DNA from: Methanolinea sp. UBA473
Lineage (GTDB): Archaea > Halobacteriota > Methanomicrobia > Methanomicrobiales > Methanospirillaceae
Assembly: GCA_002509495.1 (NCBI GenBank)
Contig: DAEV01000033.1
Location: 22,378-32,188, forward strand
Direction: 5' to 3'
Length of the DNA stretch: 9,811 nt
Below the pieces are notes generated by a model. It saw nothing but the letters and a program-made list of their open reading frames with translations. It was not told the DNA's origin and did no database searches. The position numbers and the translations under genes were made by a program. Positions 1-4,989 of this stretch are shown here, piece after piece (the first letter of the stretch is position 1; the number at the start of each line of letters is the position of its first letter).

Positions 1-23
1 TGACCTGGCTCGGCAACCCTCGC
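1..23 (-). tRNA. tRNA-Leu, 5' part only (cut by window edge)
   Basis: Read on the minus strand from position 23 to 1, the sequence is a 7-nt acceptor arm GCGAGGG, then TT at tRNA positions 8-9, then GCC and a D-loop GAGCCAGGTCA. This matches the start of archaeal tRNA-Leu genes, whose D-arm typically reads GCC GAGCC-GGTCAAA GGC. The anticodon and 3' half lie outside the window, so the isotype rests on the D-arm pattern, and tRNA-Ser is less likely. The gene points away from the HTH-ACT regulator, so the two share an intergenic region. Confidence 0.8.
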
Positions 24-153
24 ACCTGCCATATTACAAACGACTTCTTTCTAAAATAATGTATCTCTGCCCAGGAGGAAGATTCTCCCGTCCGGACGCC
101 CCTCCGGCCTCTGCCGGATCACCGGGCCGCCTGTGCTCACTTGTGGACAAAGA
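24..153. promoter_or_regulatory. Divergent intergenic region between tRNA-Leu and HTH-ACT gene, with two GC-rich dyads
   Basis: This region separates the minus-strand tRNA from the plus-strand regulator. Positions 89-98 are a perfect 10-bp palindrome, CGTCCGGACG. Positions 103-118 are a perfect inverted repeat, TCCGGC-CTCT-GCCGGA. Both contain the core TCCGG and lie about 40-70 bp upstream of the TATA-like box at 156-160. An AT-rich stretch around 48-62 is a plausible, weak TATA element for the tRNA, about 30 nt from its 5' end. A GGAGG at 75-79 is not followed by a start codon at useful spacing. Operator function for the dyads is inference. Confidence 0.4.
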
Positions 154-161
154 TGTATATG
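154..161 (+). promoter_or_regulatory. TATA-like box for HTH-ACT regulator (leaderless arrangement)
   Basis: The TGTATATG stretch has its centre 28 nt before the ATG at 186, the spacing expected when transcription starts at or next to the start codon. No SD-like sequence precedes the ATG at 186. If this box is used, the in-frame TTG at 141 and the ATGs at 153 and 159 lie upstream of the transcript. Confidence 0.4.
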
Positions 162-185
162 AATGATCACAGCTTGATCTCATGC

Positions 186-686
186 ATGTGGTCGGAGATC
201 ATCCGGGAATTCGCAGACTCCCCTTCCCAGAGCAGGGTGGTGAAGTTCCTCCTGGAGAACGGATTCGGAGTGAACGCCGACGGCAGGATCACCTGCAATG
301 GGATCGAGATCCCGGCAACCCAGGTGGCAAAGGCGCTTGACACCGATCGGAGAGTCGTGGATGCTACCGCCCAACGAATCCTGTCGATGCCCCTTCACCG
401 GGATATCTTCACCTTCATGCGGGCTGCCCCCGACCTGACAAGGGTGGCAGAACACCTGGGACTCTCGGTGATGACGATCCTCCCCCGTGATGCCAGGGAA
501 AAGGGGATCGTGAGCGCCGCCGTTCGTCTCATCGCGGAGGAAGGGCTCTCCATCCGGCAGATCTTCGTGACCGATCCGCTCCTCTCCGAGGAACCGCGGC
601 TTGTGGTGATCATCGACGGGGAATTCCCTCCCTCGATCATCGAGGGAATCCGCAGGTTGCCCCAGGTCCGCCAGGTCACCTTTTAA
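186..686 (+). CDS. HTH and ACT domain regulator of amino-acid metabolism (COG2150-like)
   Basis: This 166-aa protein resembles the archaeal family described as predicted regulators of amino-acid metabolism with an ACT domain. Residues 1-65 form the N-terminal helical part, and an HTH-like segment (QVAKALDTDRRVVDATAQRI) sits at 46-65. Residues about 80-166 fit an ACT-type ligand-binding domain, with strands LSVMTILP and PRLVVIIDGEF and a C-terminal PQVRQVTF strand. I chose ATG 186 because related proteins begin close to this MW-EI sequence and a TATA-like box lies 28 nt upstream. The frame is also open from TTG 141. The ACT ligand cannot be read from the sequence, though an amino acid is usual. 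Upstream dyads could be operator sites for this or another regulator. The gene converges on the HD-domain gene, 4 bases separating the two stops. Confidence 0.75.
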   Translation: MWSEIIREFADSPSQSRVVKFLLENGFGVNADGRITCNGIEIPATQVAKALDTDRRVVDATAQRILSMPLHRDIFTFMRAAPDLTRVAEHLGLSVMTILPRDAREKGIVSAAVRLIAEEGLSIRQIFVTDPLLSEEPRLVVIIDGEFPPSIIEGIRRLPQVRQVTF

Positions 687-697
687 TCTTTTATAAA
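681..697. terminator. T/A-rich bidirectional termination region
   Basis: The 4-bp gap between the convergent HTH-ACT and HD-domain genes lies in a T-rich then A-rich run: TTTTAATC, TTTTAT, AAAAAA. Archaeal RNA polymerase terminates at T tracts, and this run offers T tracts on both strands. No strong hairpin is present. Confidence 0.45.
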
Positions 698-1185
698 AAA
701 CACTCCATCTCCAGCCAGAGATGGAAGATCCGACGTCTTACTTTCCTGGGGAGGGGACACGAACGCAGGATCCTCTCATCGATTGTAATCCGTCGCCTCC
801 CCCTCACAAGATTATCGGCATTGGCTACAATCTTTTCTTCCAGGCTGCGGGGGATGCAGTCGATGGGAAGGAGTCGGAGGAGGCTGCATTCGTCTGCCGT
901 AAGGCCGGCCCCGGTGTGCCTCTCCACGATCCTGGCGACTGGTTCGGGAAGCCCCAGCCTGCGGCAGTATTCCGCACCCGCCTGTGCATGAAAAAGGCTG
1001 TGTGTCTGCCCCCTCCCAATATCGTGGAGGGCCGCTCCTTCCGAGAGCAGTTCCCGGTCTGTGAATCCACCGGTTCGTGCATACTCCATTGCGACATCCG
1101 TCACTGTATGGCAGTGCTCGATCACCCTCCGGCTGCACCCTGCCCCCCGTAAAAGAGAATCGAAGTCGGCAGCTCGATCAGGCAT
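691..1185 (-). CDS. HD-domain (HDIG) phosphohydrolase, last gene of the Trm56-TFE operon
   Basis: This 164-aa protein has the HD superfamily signature of a metal-dependent phosphohydrolase: H24 in VIEHCHTV, the HD pair H54-D55 in ALHDIG, H90 in VERHTGAG and D124 in ANADNLV. Together these give the H...HD...H...D metal-ligand set. It resembles the archaeal HDIG family TIGR00295. The substrate is unknown; a nucleotide or cyclic phosphate would fit the superfamily. The ATG at 1185 overlaps the TFE stop codon by 8 bases, so the two are probably translationally coupled. Its place in an operon with Trm56 hints at RNA or nucleotide metabolism, but that is inference. The C-terminus is basic (PRKVRRRIFHLW). 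Product class is secure; the precise role is not. Confidence 0.8.
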   Translation of the reverse strand: MPDRAADFDSLLRGAGCSRRVIEHCHTVTDVAMEYARTGGFTDRELLSEGAALHDIGRGQTHSLFHAQAGAEYCRRLGLPEPVARIVERHTGAGLTADECSLLRLLPIDCIPRSLEEKIVANADNLVRGRRRITIDERILRSCPLPRKVRRRIFHLWLEMECFL

Positions 1186-1690
1186 GCCCCAGGGTCTCTT
1201 TTATTGTCTGGATACGCTTCTTGAGAGCACGGAGCAGGATCTCATTATCGAAATGTTCCAGTGCCTGATCACACGCCGGGCACTGGAACTGGCTGTCCAG
1301 GGCCTGGCCGAACGTGAGGATGAGTCCGCATGCTTTGCAGATGTAAAAGTCGTTCTCCTCCTCGTACCTCTCCCTGGTTACGAGTTTCTCGAGGATCTGC
1401 TCCATGTCCTCTGCGATCACCTCGTAGATCCTGTCCACCCTGAGATGCCAGAGATACGTGAGCCAGCCTGTCTCGTTGTTCTTGATCCTTCGGTATTCGG
1501 CCAGCCTCTTCTCGTAGAGAGTGTAGAGTGTATGACGGACCGAATTTAGGTTGATCCCGGTCTGGGCGGCCAGTTCCTCGTCGGAGTATTCTCCTTCGGG
1601 CGGGAAACTTTCCAGGAGGCTGATGCCCTCATCTCCTATCAGCCGGAACAGGTATGCACGGATGGCGGTATTGGCGAGGATCTCTTCCAT
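1178..1690 (-). CDS. tfe: Transcription factor E (TFE alpha)
   Basis: This is archaeal transcription factor E, the homologue of the eukaryotic TFIIE alpha N-terminus. It stabilises the open complex with TBP, TFB and RNA polymerase. From the ATG at 1690 it is 170 aa. Residues 1-85 are the extended winged helix, with the helices AIRAYLFRLIGDEG and NLNSVRHTLYTLYEKRL. A linker helix follows, then a zinc ribbon with CKAC at 118-121 and CPAC at 137-140. An in-frame TTG at 1705 would add MVEGP and overlap the ATP-grasp stop. ATG 1690 fits the usual N-terminus better, and a weak GAAGG site lies just upstream. The gene lies between an ATP-grasp gene and an HD-domain gene in a tight operon. The length is normal for the family and the zinc ligands are intact. 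Confidence 0.93.
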   Translation of the reverse strand: MEEILANTAIRAYLFRLIGDEGISLLESFPPEGEYSDEELAAQTGINLNSVRHTLYTLYEKRLAEYRRIKNNETGWLTYLWHLRVDRIYEVIAEDMEQILEKLVTRERYEEENDFYICKACGLILTFGQALDSQFQCPACDQALEHFDNEILLRALKKRIQTIKETLGHA

Positions 1691-1697
1691 AGGGCCT

Positions 1698-2771
1698 TCA
1701 ACCAATATATTGTCGGACTGTCTTCATATGTTTATCCAGCAGACCAAGGGCTTCCCCGTTGCTGTCCCCCCAACCGAACACGCTCACAACTGCCTGGCCA
1801 TCCTCGAATTCCGCACCCGGCCAGGGGATATCGGCAATCGCCGGAGTGAGACGTGATAGATCTTCCCTGATCACGAGGTCCCGGTCTGCGAACAGGATCC
1901 TCCGGACTGCAGATCGGATCGCTTCCGGGCGGCCTGGAGGCAGGCCCCCTTCGCATGCCCGGGCATGGGCAGAGAACAGGTTGATCCCCGTGGACATCTC
2001 AACCGTGTCCACCGTGGCCTGGAACCGCGGATTCACCTCGATGGCCCAGGGCCTCTCCCCGAGAACAAAGTCGATCCCGACGGTCCCGCGACACCCGCTC
2101 CCGCCTGCAATTTTTTCCGCGATTTCCGCAAGGATTTCTGACCGTTCATCGCGCAAAGGAGTAATCGATCCGCAGAACCCATACTCTGCATCTTCCTCTC
2201 CCCTAAGCAACTGCGCGTTCACTGCGACCGCAACGGCCGATTTACCGTTGGTTACGCAACAGACCGATGCCGGGAGTCCCTGCACGACCTCCTGGGCGAT
2301 AGCGGGGGGATCTTCAAATGCCTCTTCCCAGCAGATCTTCTCCTCCCGGGAGGTCACCACCCTGTTCCGCCATCCTCCCGATCCAGTGCGCGGCTTGAGC
2401 ATTGCGGGATAGTCCCCGGGGGTGAGTAACCGGGGGGACACGATCCCCTTCTCGTCAAAGAACTCGCTCGTCCGGAGCTTATCGAGGAACCGGAGAGCAC
2501 TCTCCGGGCTTGTCCCAAGCACAGGCACCGGTGAGTGAAGCAGTTCGGCACCGGATGCCGGGACCAGGCAGTCGATCGGATACCGGCGGCACATCTCCTC
2601 TACAGCGCCCGGAAGTCCATCCAGTTCTTCAAACCCGATCCTGTCCTTCGTATACCAGGACAGGTCCTGGTCGCAGAAGTGATCGACCGCATACACCTCG
2701 TATCCTGCCGCCTGCGCAGACCTTGCAATATGCCGGGTTGCGAATCCTGCAACAAGAATCCGTGATCTCAT
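1698..2771 (-). CDS. ATP-grasp carboxylate-amine ligase, substrate unknown
   Basis: This 357-aa protein of the ATP-grasp superfamily resembles the archaeal 'predicted ATP-dependent carboligase' group. Such enzymes activate a carboxylate as an acyl phosphate and join it to an amine or thiol. Residues 4-80 form a Rossmann-like pre-ATP-grasp domain (ILVAGFATRHIARSAQAAGYEVYAVD). K126 in MLKPRTGSGG is the expected ATP-contacting lysine and glycine-rich loop. QEVVQGLPASV at 160-170 is a second nucleotide-side element. D234 in VGIDFV and E245/N247 in IEVNPR are the expected Mg ligands. The ATG overlaps the Trm56 stop in an ATGA junction, and GAGGA lies three bases upstream. The substrate is not identifiable; methanogens use such ligases in cofactor and peptide-like ligation, and the operon suggests a housekeeping role. 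Confidence 0.85.
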   Translation of the reverse strand: MRSRILVAGFATRHIARSAQAAGYEVYAVDHFCDQDLSWYTKDRIGFEELDGLPGAVEEMCRRYPIDCLVPASGAELLHSPVPVLGTSPESALRFLDKLRTSEFFDEKGIVSPRLLTPGDYPAMLKPRTGSGGWRNRVVTSREEKICWEEAFEDPPAIAQEVVQGLPASVCCVTNGKSAVAVAVNAQLLRGEEDAEYGFCGSITPLRDERSEILAEIAEKIAGGSGCRGTVGIDFVLGERPWAIEVNPRFQATVDTVEMSTGINLFSAHARACEGGLPPGRPEAIRSAVRRILFADRDLVIREDLSRLTPAIADIPWPGAEFEDGQAVVSVFGWGDSNGEALGLLDKHMKTVRQYIG

Positions 2772-3292
2772 TGTTCCTCGGTGATCTTGCCCTCCCTGCT
2801 GGGGACGATCCGGATCTTTGCCCCCGGAAACGCGGCCTCGAGCTCCCTGCCCTGGAAAACGCGGTCCAGGAAGACAGCAAGGCTCGAGATCTCGGAATGA
2901 GGCTGGGAGGTCACCGCGATATTGAAGTCTGCGAGTCCGAACACCTCGCCCGGCACCTTCTCGGCCCCCACCACGACCAGGATCTTATCATTTCCGCGGA
3001 TCTCGTCTTCCCTGTCCTGGAGACGCTCCCCGTACATCGTCAGGTGCACCACCACACCTCCCGCGTCCTTCCAGTCAAGGATGCAGCGTTTCCATGAGAC
3101 CTGGTCCTCCACCCGGAAATCGCCTCCCCATCGTTCCGCCACATCGCGTATGCTCTTCACCACGCCGGAATCCCTTCCGGCAAGGAGCATCCCCCGCGCT
3201 CCAAGGGCACGGGCGGTCAGTCCCACATGAGTGGTGACCCGCATGTCCCGTTCAGGCCGGTGACCTATCCTCAGAACTTCAACGTCTGTCAA
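2768..3292 (-). CDS. tRNA (cytidine-56-2'-O)-methyltransferase, Trm56
   Basis: Trm56 is the archaeal SPOUT-fold enzyme that methylates the 2'-O of C56 in the tRNA T-loop using SAM. The TTG at 3292 gives 174 aa, the usual family size. The N-terminus has the signature VLRIGHRPERD then RVTTHVGLTARALGA. The middle has VSWK and VVHLTMYG. The C-terminal trefoil-knot part has LVVVGAEKVP, QPHSE and LAVFLDRVFQG. I chose TTG because the family begins only a few residues before LRIGHRPERD. TTG also forms a four-base TTGA overlap with the preceding gene's stop. The first in-frame ATG, at 3424, would add 44 low-quality residues and overlap the preceding gene by 136 bases. The next gene starts in an ATGA overlap. 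Identification is very secure; the start is probable. Confidence 0.93.
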   Translation of the reverse strand: MTDVEVLRIGHRPERDMRVTTHVGLTARALGARGMLLAGRDSGVVKSIRDVAERWGGDFRVEDQVSWKRCILDWKDAGGVVVHLTMYGERLQDREDEIRGNDKILVVVGAEKVPGEVFGLADFNIAVTSQPHSEISSLAVFLDRVFQGRELEAAFPGAKIRIVPSREGKITEEQ

Positions 3293-3573
3293 TGGCGATC
3301 CCCGGGTCGTTTCATTCGGATCACCCCTCCTTCTACTTCGAAGGGACAACCCTGGTCGTATCTGGACTGGCTCTTTAAGATGATATCCTGCAACGGGAGG
3401 ATCCGTACACCCCCCCCGCGACACTCAATGAGCATTGCGTTTTCGAGACGGTGGAGCGAACGGTCGAGATCCTCGATCGTGCAGCCCGCAGCAGCGGCGA
3501 GATCCCCCCCGGATCTCGTTTCGTCCGCCATCAGGAGATGATACACCGTCCAGTCCAGCTCTTCCTCTTTCAC
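3289..3573 (-). CDS. Small winged-helix protein, first gene of the Trm56-TFE operon
   Basis: This 94-aa protein starts at GTG 3573; an in-frame stop three codons upstream excludes a longer form. Residues about 6-50 look like a winged helix-turn-helix: WTVYHLLMAD, DLAAAAGCTIEDLDRSLHRLENAML, then a wing IECRGGGVRILPL. The tail is basic (RMKRPGDRH). An AGGA-TGA element just before the start may act as a weak SD. I do not recognise a named family. Small DNA-binding proteins at operon heads are often autoregulators, so it could control the five-gene operon that contains Trm56 and TFE, but this is inference. Its stop overlaps the Trm56 TTG start by four bases. Confidence 0.7.
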   Translation of the reverse strand: MKEEELDWTVYHLLMADETRSGGDLAAAAGCTIEDLDRSLHRLENAMLIECRGGGVRILPLQDIILKSQSRYDQGCPFEVEGGVIRMKRPGDRH

Positions 3574-3600
3574 GAGTACTCATTCCTGCCGGAGCAAAGA

Positions 3601-3608
3601 TATTAGTT
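3601..3608 (-). promoter_or_regulatory. TATA-like box for the winged-helix/Trm56/TFE operon
   Basis: On the minus strand the sequence reads CAAAACTAATATCTTTG, and the CTAATATC part is centred about 31 nt before the GTG at 3573. The A-rich bases before it resemble a BRE. The spacing implies a transcript with almost no leader. This is the only AT-rich minus-strand stretch upstream of the operon. Confidence 0.4.
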
Positions 3609-3640
3609 TTGACCGCGGACCCGGCCACAGTCCCCCGCCA

Positions 3641-3649
3641 TCTATATCG
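3641..3649 (+). promoter_or_regulatory. TATA-like box for the acidic orphan gene (leaderless arrangement)
   Basis: TCTATATCG is centred 29 nt before the ATG at 3674 within otherwise GC-rich DNA. There is no SD before the start codon, which fits a leaderless mRNA. It lies back to back with the minus-strand box at 3601-3608, about 40 bp apart. Confidence 0.45.
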
Positions 3650-3673
3650 TTCCCCGACGACCATACAGAGTTG

Positions 3674-4084
3674 ATGGAACGCGGGGACGAGGCGACCACG
3701 TACCAGGAGCTGGCCAAGGTCGCAGATGAGATCCTGGAACGGAGCGAGGAGGATGTGGAAACACTTGTGAAAGAACTCGACGCCCTTGACGGCCGGGTCC
3801 GCCGGGCTCTCCTCGTCTCCGAATTCCTGAACGCATACCAGACCTATTTTTACTATTTCAGGCAGGATCCGGGGGATCTCGAGATGGACCGGCTCCTCCT
3901 CCAGCCCGCCGTCGCACTTGTGGAAGGGGTGGTGCTCACCGAGCTCGACCTCTTCGAAGTGATCTTCCGGGTGGAGGACGACCAGCCGGTGATGTCGGTG
4001 ACGGACGGAGAACATGTCCTCGTGAATTTCCGGGGAAAGGAGTCCTATCAGCAGGCGATCCGGTTCATCGACGAAGCCCTCTGA
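3674..4084 (+). CDS. Acidic protein of unknown function
   Basis: I do not recognise this 136-aa protein. It is strongly acidic: I count 31 Asp/Glu against 13 Lys/Arg. The first ~55 residues are probably helical (YQELAKVADEILERSEEDVETLVKEL is amphipathic, split here only for description). An aromatic patch, AYQTYFYYF, follows near residue 55. The second half looks like alternating strands and helices (VVLTELDLFEVIFRVEDD, PVMSVTDGEHVLVNF). There is no signal peptide, membrane segment or cysteine. The start is ATG 3674; the TTG three bases earlier is also open. A TATA-like box 29 nt upstream suggests a leaderless transcript. It stands alone, divergent from the Trm56/TFE operon and converging on the UPF0280 gene with a 9-bp gap. 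Codon use resembles that of its neighbours, so it is probably a real lineage-specific gene. Confidence 0.7.
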   Translation: MERGDEATTYQELAKVADEILERSEEDVETLVKELDALDGRVRRALLVSEFLNAYQTYFYYFRQDPGDLEMDRLLLQPAVALVEGVVLTELDLFEVIFRVEDDQPVMSVTDGEHVLVNFRGKESYQQAIRFIDEAL

Positions 4085-4093
4085 TCTGGCGCA

Positions 4094-4804
4094 TTACCAG
4101 GGACCTCCGGTGATCAGGTCCGGATCGACACGAGCCCCCTCCACCGGGGGAACCGTGCCGAACGATGCTGCCCAGTCTCCCTGAACCGCGAATACCCCCA
4201 TAACGGTTTCCCAGGGAACCCTGTCCATGATTCCCGTACATCCAGGAGAGATCTGGTTACAGATTGCCGTGGCCCAGGCATCGGACAGTGCGGGATCGCG
4301 GGCAAAGACCGTCACCGCATCCGCCGTACCGAAGGATAGGGAAGGGCCCACTGTCGACGAGGATGTGCAGATCCCAAGCACTGCTTCCTGGGGTGGAACC
4401 ACGAACGCCATCCGGTCGCTCAGGGGAGAAAGTCCCGCATGCACTCCTACCCGAAGGGTCCGGTCTGATACCATGACAATATCCCCTCCGTTATCGATCA
4501 CCGCCAGGCGTGCCCCTGCAGAGACCATCGCTTCGACTCCCTGCCATGCGATCGCCGCGGCTACCGCGGCCATCGGCCCCACCCCTGCAGAGAGTCCGGA
4601 GGCAGACATCCTGTCCACCACCCTGTACCCGGAATGGACCTCGTAGGGCTCCAGGGTCGCGACAAAGTAGGGGTCGCCCGCGATCCAGTGCTCGAGATCC
4701 TGGCGTGCGCGCATCAGGCCTTCCCGGGCTGCCTCCACGTGCTCTTCGCGGTCCGCGAGGATTGTAGCAATGGTCTCCCTGAAATGGAAACGCCGCCTGA
4801 TCAT
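4094..4804 (-). CDS. UPF0280 (COG2122) ApbE-like protein, linked to sulfide assimilation
   Basis: From ATG 4804 this is a 236-aa UPF0280 protein, distantly related to the ApbE fold. Family marks are the N-terminal RFHFRETIATILAD, GVGPMAAVAAAIA at 74-86, IDNGGDI at 103-109, and GICTSSSTVGPSLSFGTADAV at about 144-164, which resembles the ApbE threonine/aspartate site. Genetics in Methanosarcina acetivorans (protein MA1715, as I recall) linked COG2122 to efficient sulfide assimilation, upstream of or alongside the COG1900 and NIL-ferredoxin homocysteine proteins. Both of those are encoded about 1.6 kb away here. I rejected the upstream ATG at 4882 because homologues begin at the MIxxxF region and the 26 extra residues look non-coding. 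An AGAGGA site lies about 12 nt before ATG 4804. The biochemical activity is unknown. Confidence 0.88.
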   Translation of the reverse strand: MIRRRFHFRETIATILADREEHVEAAREGLMRARQDLEHWIAGDPYFVATLEPYEVHSGYRVVDRMSASGLSAGVGPMAAVAAAIAWQGVEAMVSAGARLAVIDNGGDIVMVSDRTLRVGVHAGLSPLSDRMAFVVPPQEAVLGICTSSSTVGPSLSFGTADAVTVFARDPALSDAWATAICNQISPGCTGIMDRVPWETVMGVFAVQGDWAASFGTVPPVEGARVDPDLITGGPW

Positions 4805-4989
4805 CCGATGAGATATTCCTCTGGCGGGAGAAAAGGATGAGGGGCAGGATTCACCACTACTGCATCCTTCCGGGCCGTTCATTCCGGCCTTCGAGCAGGG
4901 GGTTTCGTTTTACCTGGTGATGAAAGATGGGTATTTATCCGTCCACGCCCAGCCCTCTTCCAGATATGCATCAACGGAGGTGTGCGGGA
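4805..4989. promoter_or_regulatory. Divergent promoter region between UPF0280 and 2H-metallophosphoesterase genes
   Basis: This 185-bp gap has no convincing gene. The only good TATA-like element is GGTATTTATCC at 4930-4940. It is nearly symmetric (ATAAATA on the other strand), so it could serve either direction. For the plus gene it predicts a start near 4960, before the SD at 4976. For UPF0280 it would imply a leader of about 100 nt. An AAAACGAAA stretch on the minus strand near 4905-4913 may be part of a promoter. Confidence 0.4.
4976..4982 (+). promoter_or_regulatory. Ribosome binding site that decides a TTG start
   Basis: GGAGGTG is a seven-base match to the complement of the archaeal 16S 3' end (AUCACCUCC). 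It lies 7 nt before the in-frame TTG at 4990. The in-frame ATGs at 4927, 4966 and 5041 have no comparable site. This supports TTG 4990 as the start of the phosphoesterase fusion. Confidence 0.65.

Noticed and set aside
73..81. GGAGG motif that could be a ribosome binding site
   Set aside because: No ATG, GTG or TTG follows at 5-12 nt, and the HTH-ACT start is over 100 nt away.
1759..2412. 217-codon plus-strand frame opposite the ATP-grasp gene
   Set aside because: The minus-strand frame carries intact ATP-grasp motifs, whereas this one is Ser/Pro/Arg-rich low-quality sequence.
3425..4015. 196-codon minus-strand frame opposite the acidic orphan gene
   Set aside because: It overlaps the winged-helix gene and its promoter as well. 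Its composition (His, Gly and Arg runs) is that of an antisense shadow, and it has no SD or family resemblance.
4805..4882. Upstream ATG at 4882 giving UPF0280 a 26-residue N-terminal extension
   Set aside because: The extension is rich in Gly, Ser, Cys and Pro and unlike family N-termini, which begin at the MIxxxF region. The SD-like GAAGG before it is weak.
4916..4925. GTGATGA resembling a box C of a C/D guide RNA
   Set aside because: No box D (CTGA), C' or D' follows at proper spacing, and the motif lies next to a TATA element that better explains the region.
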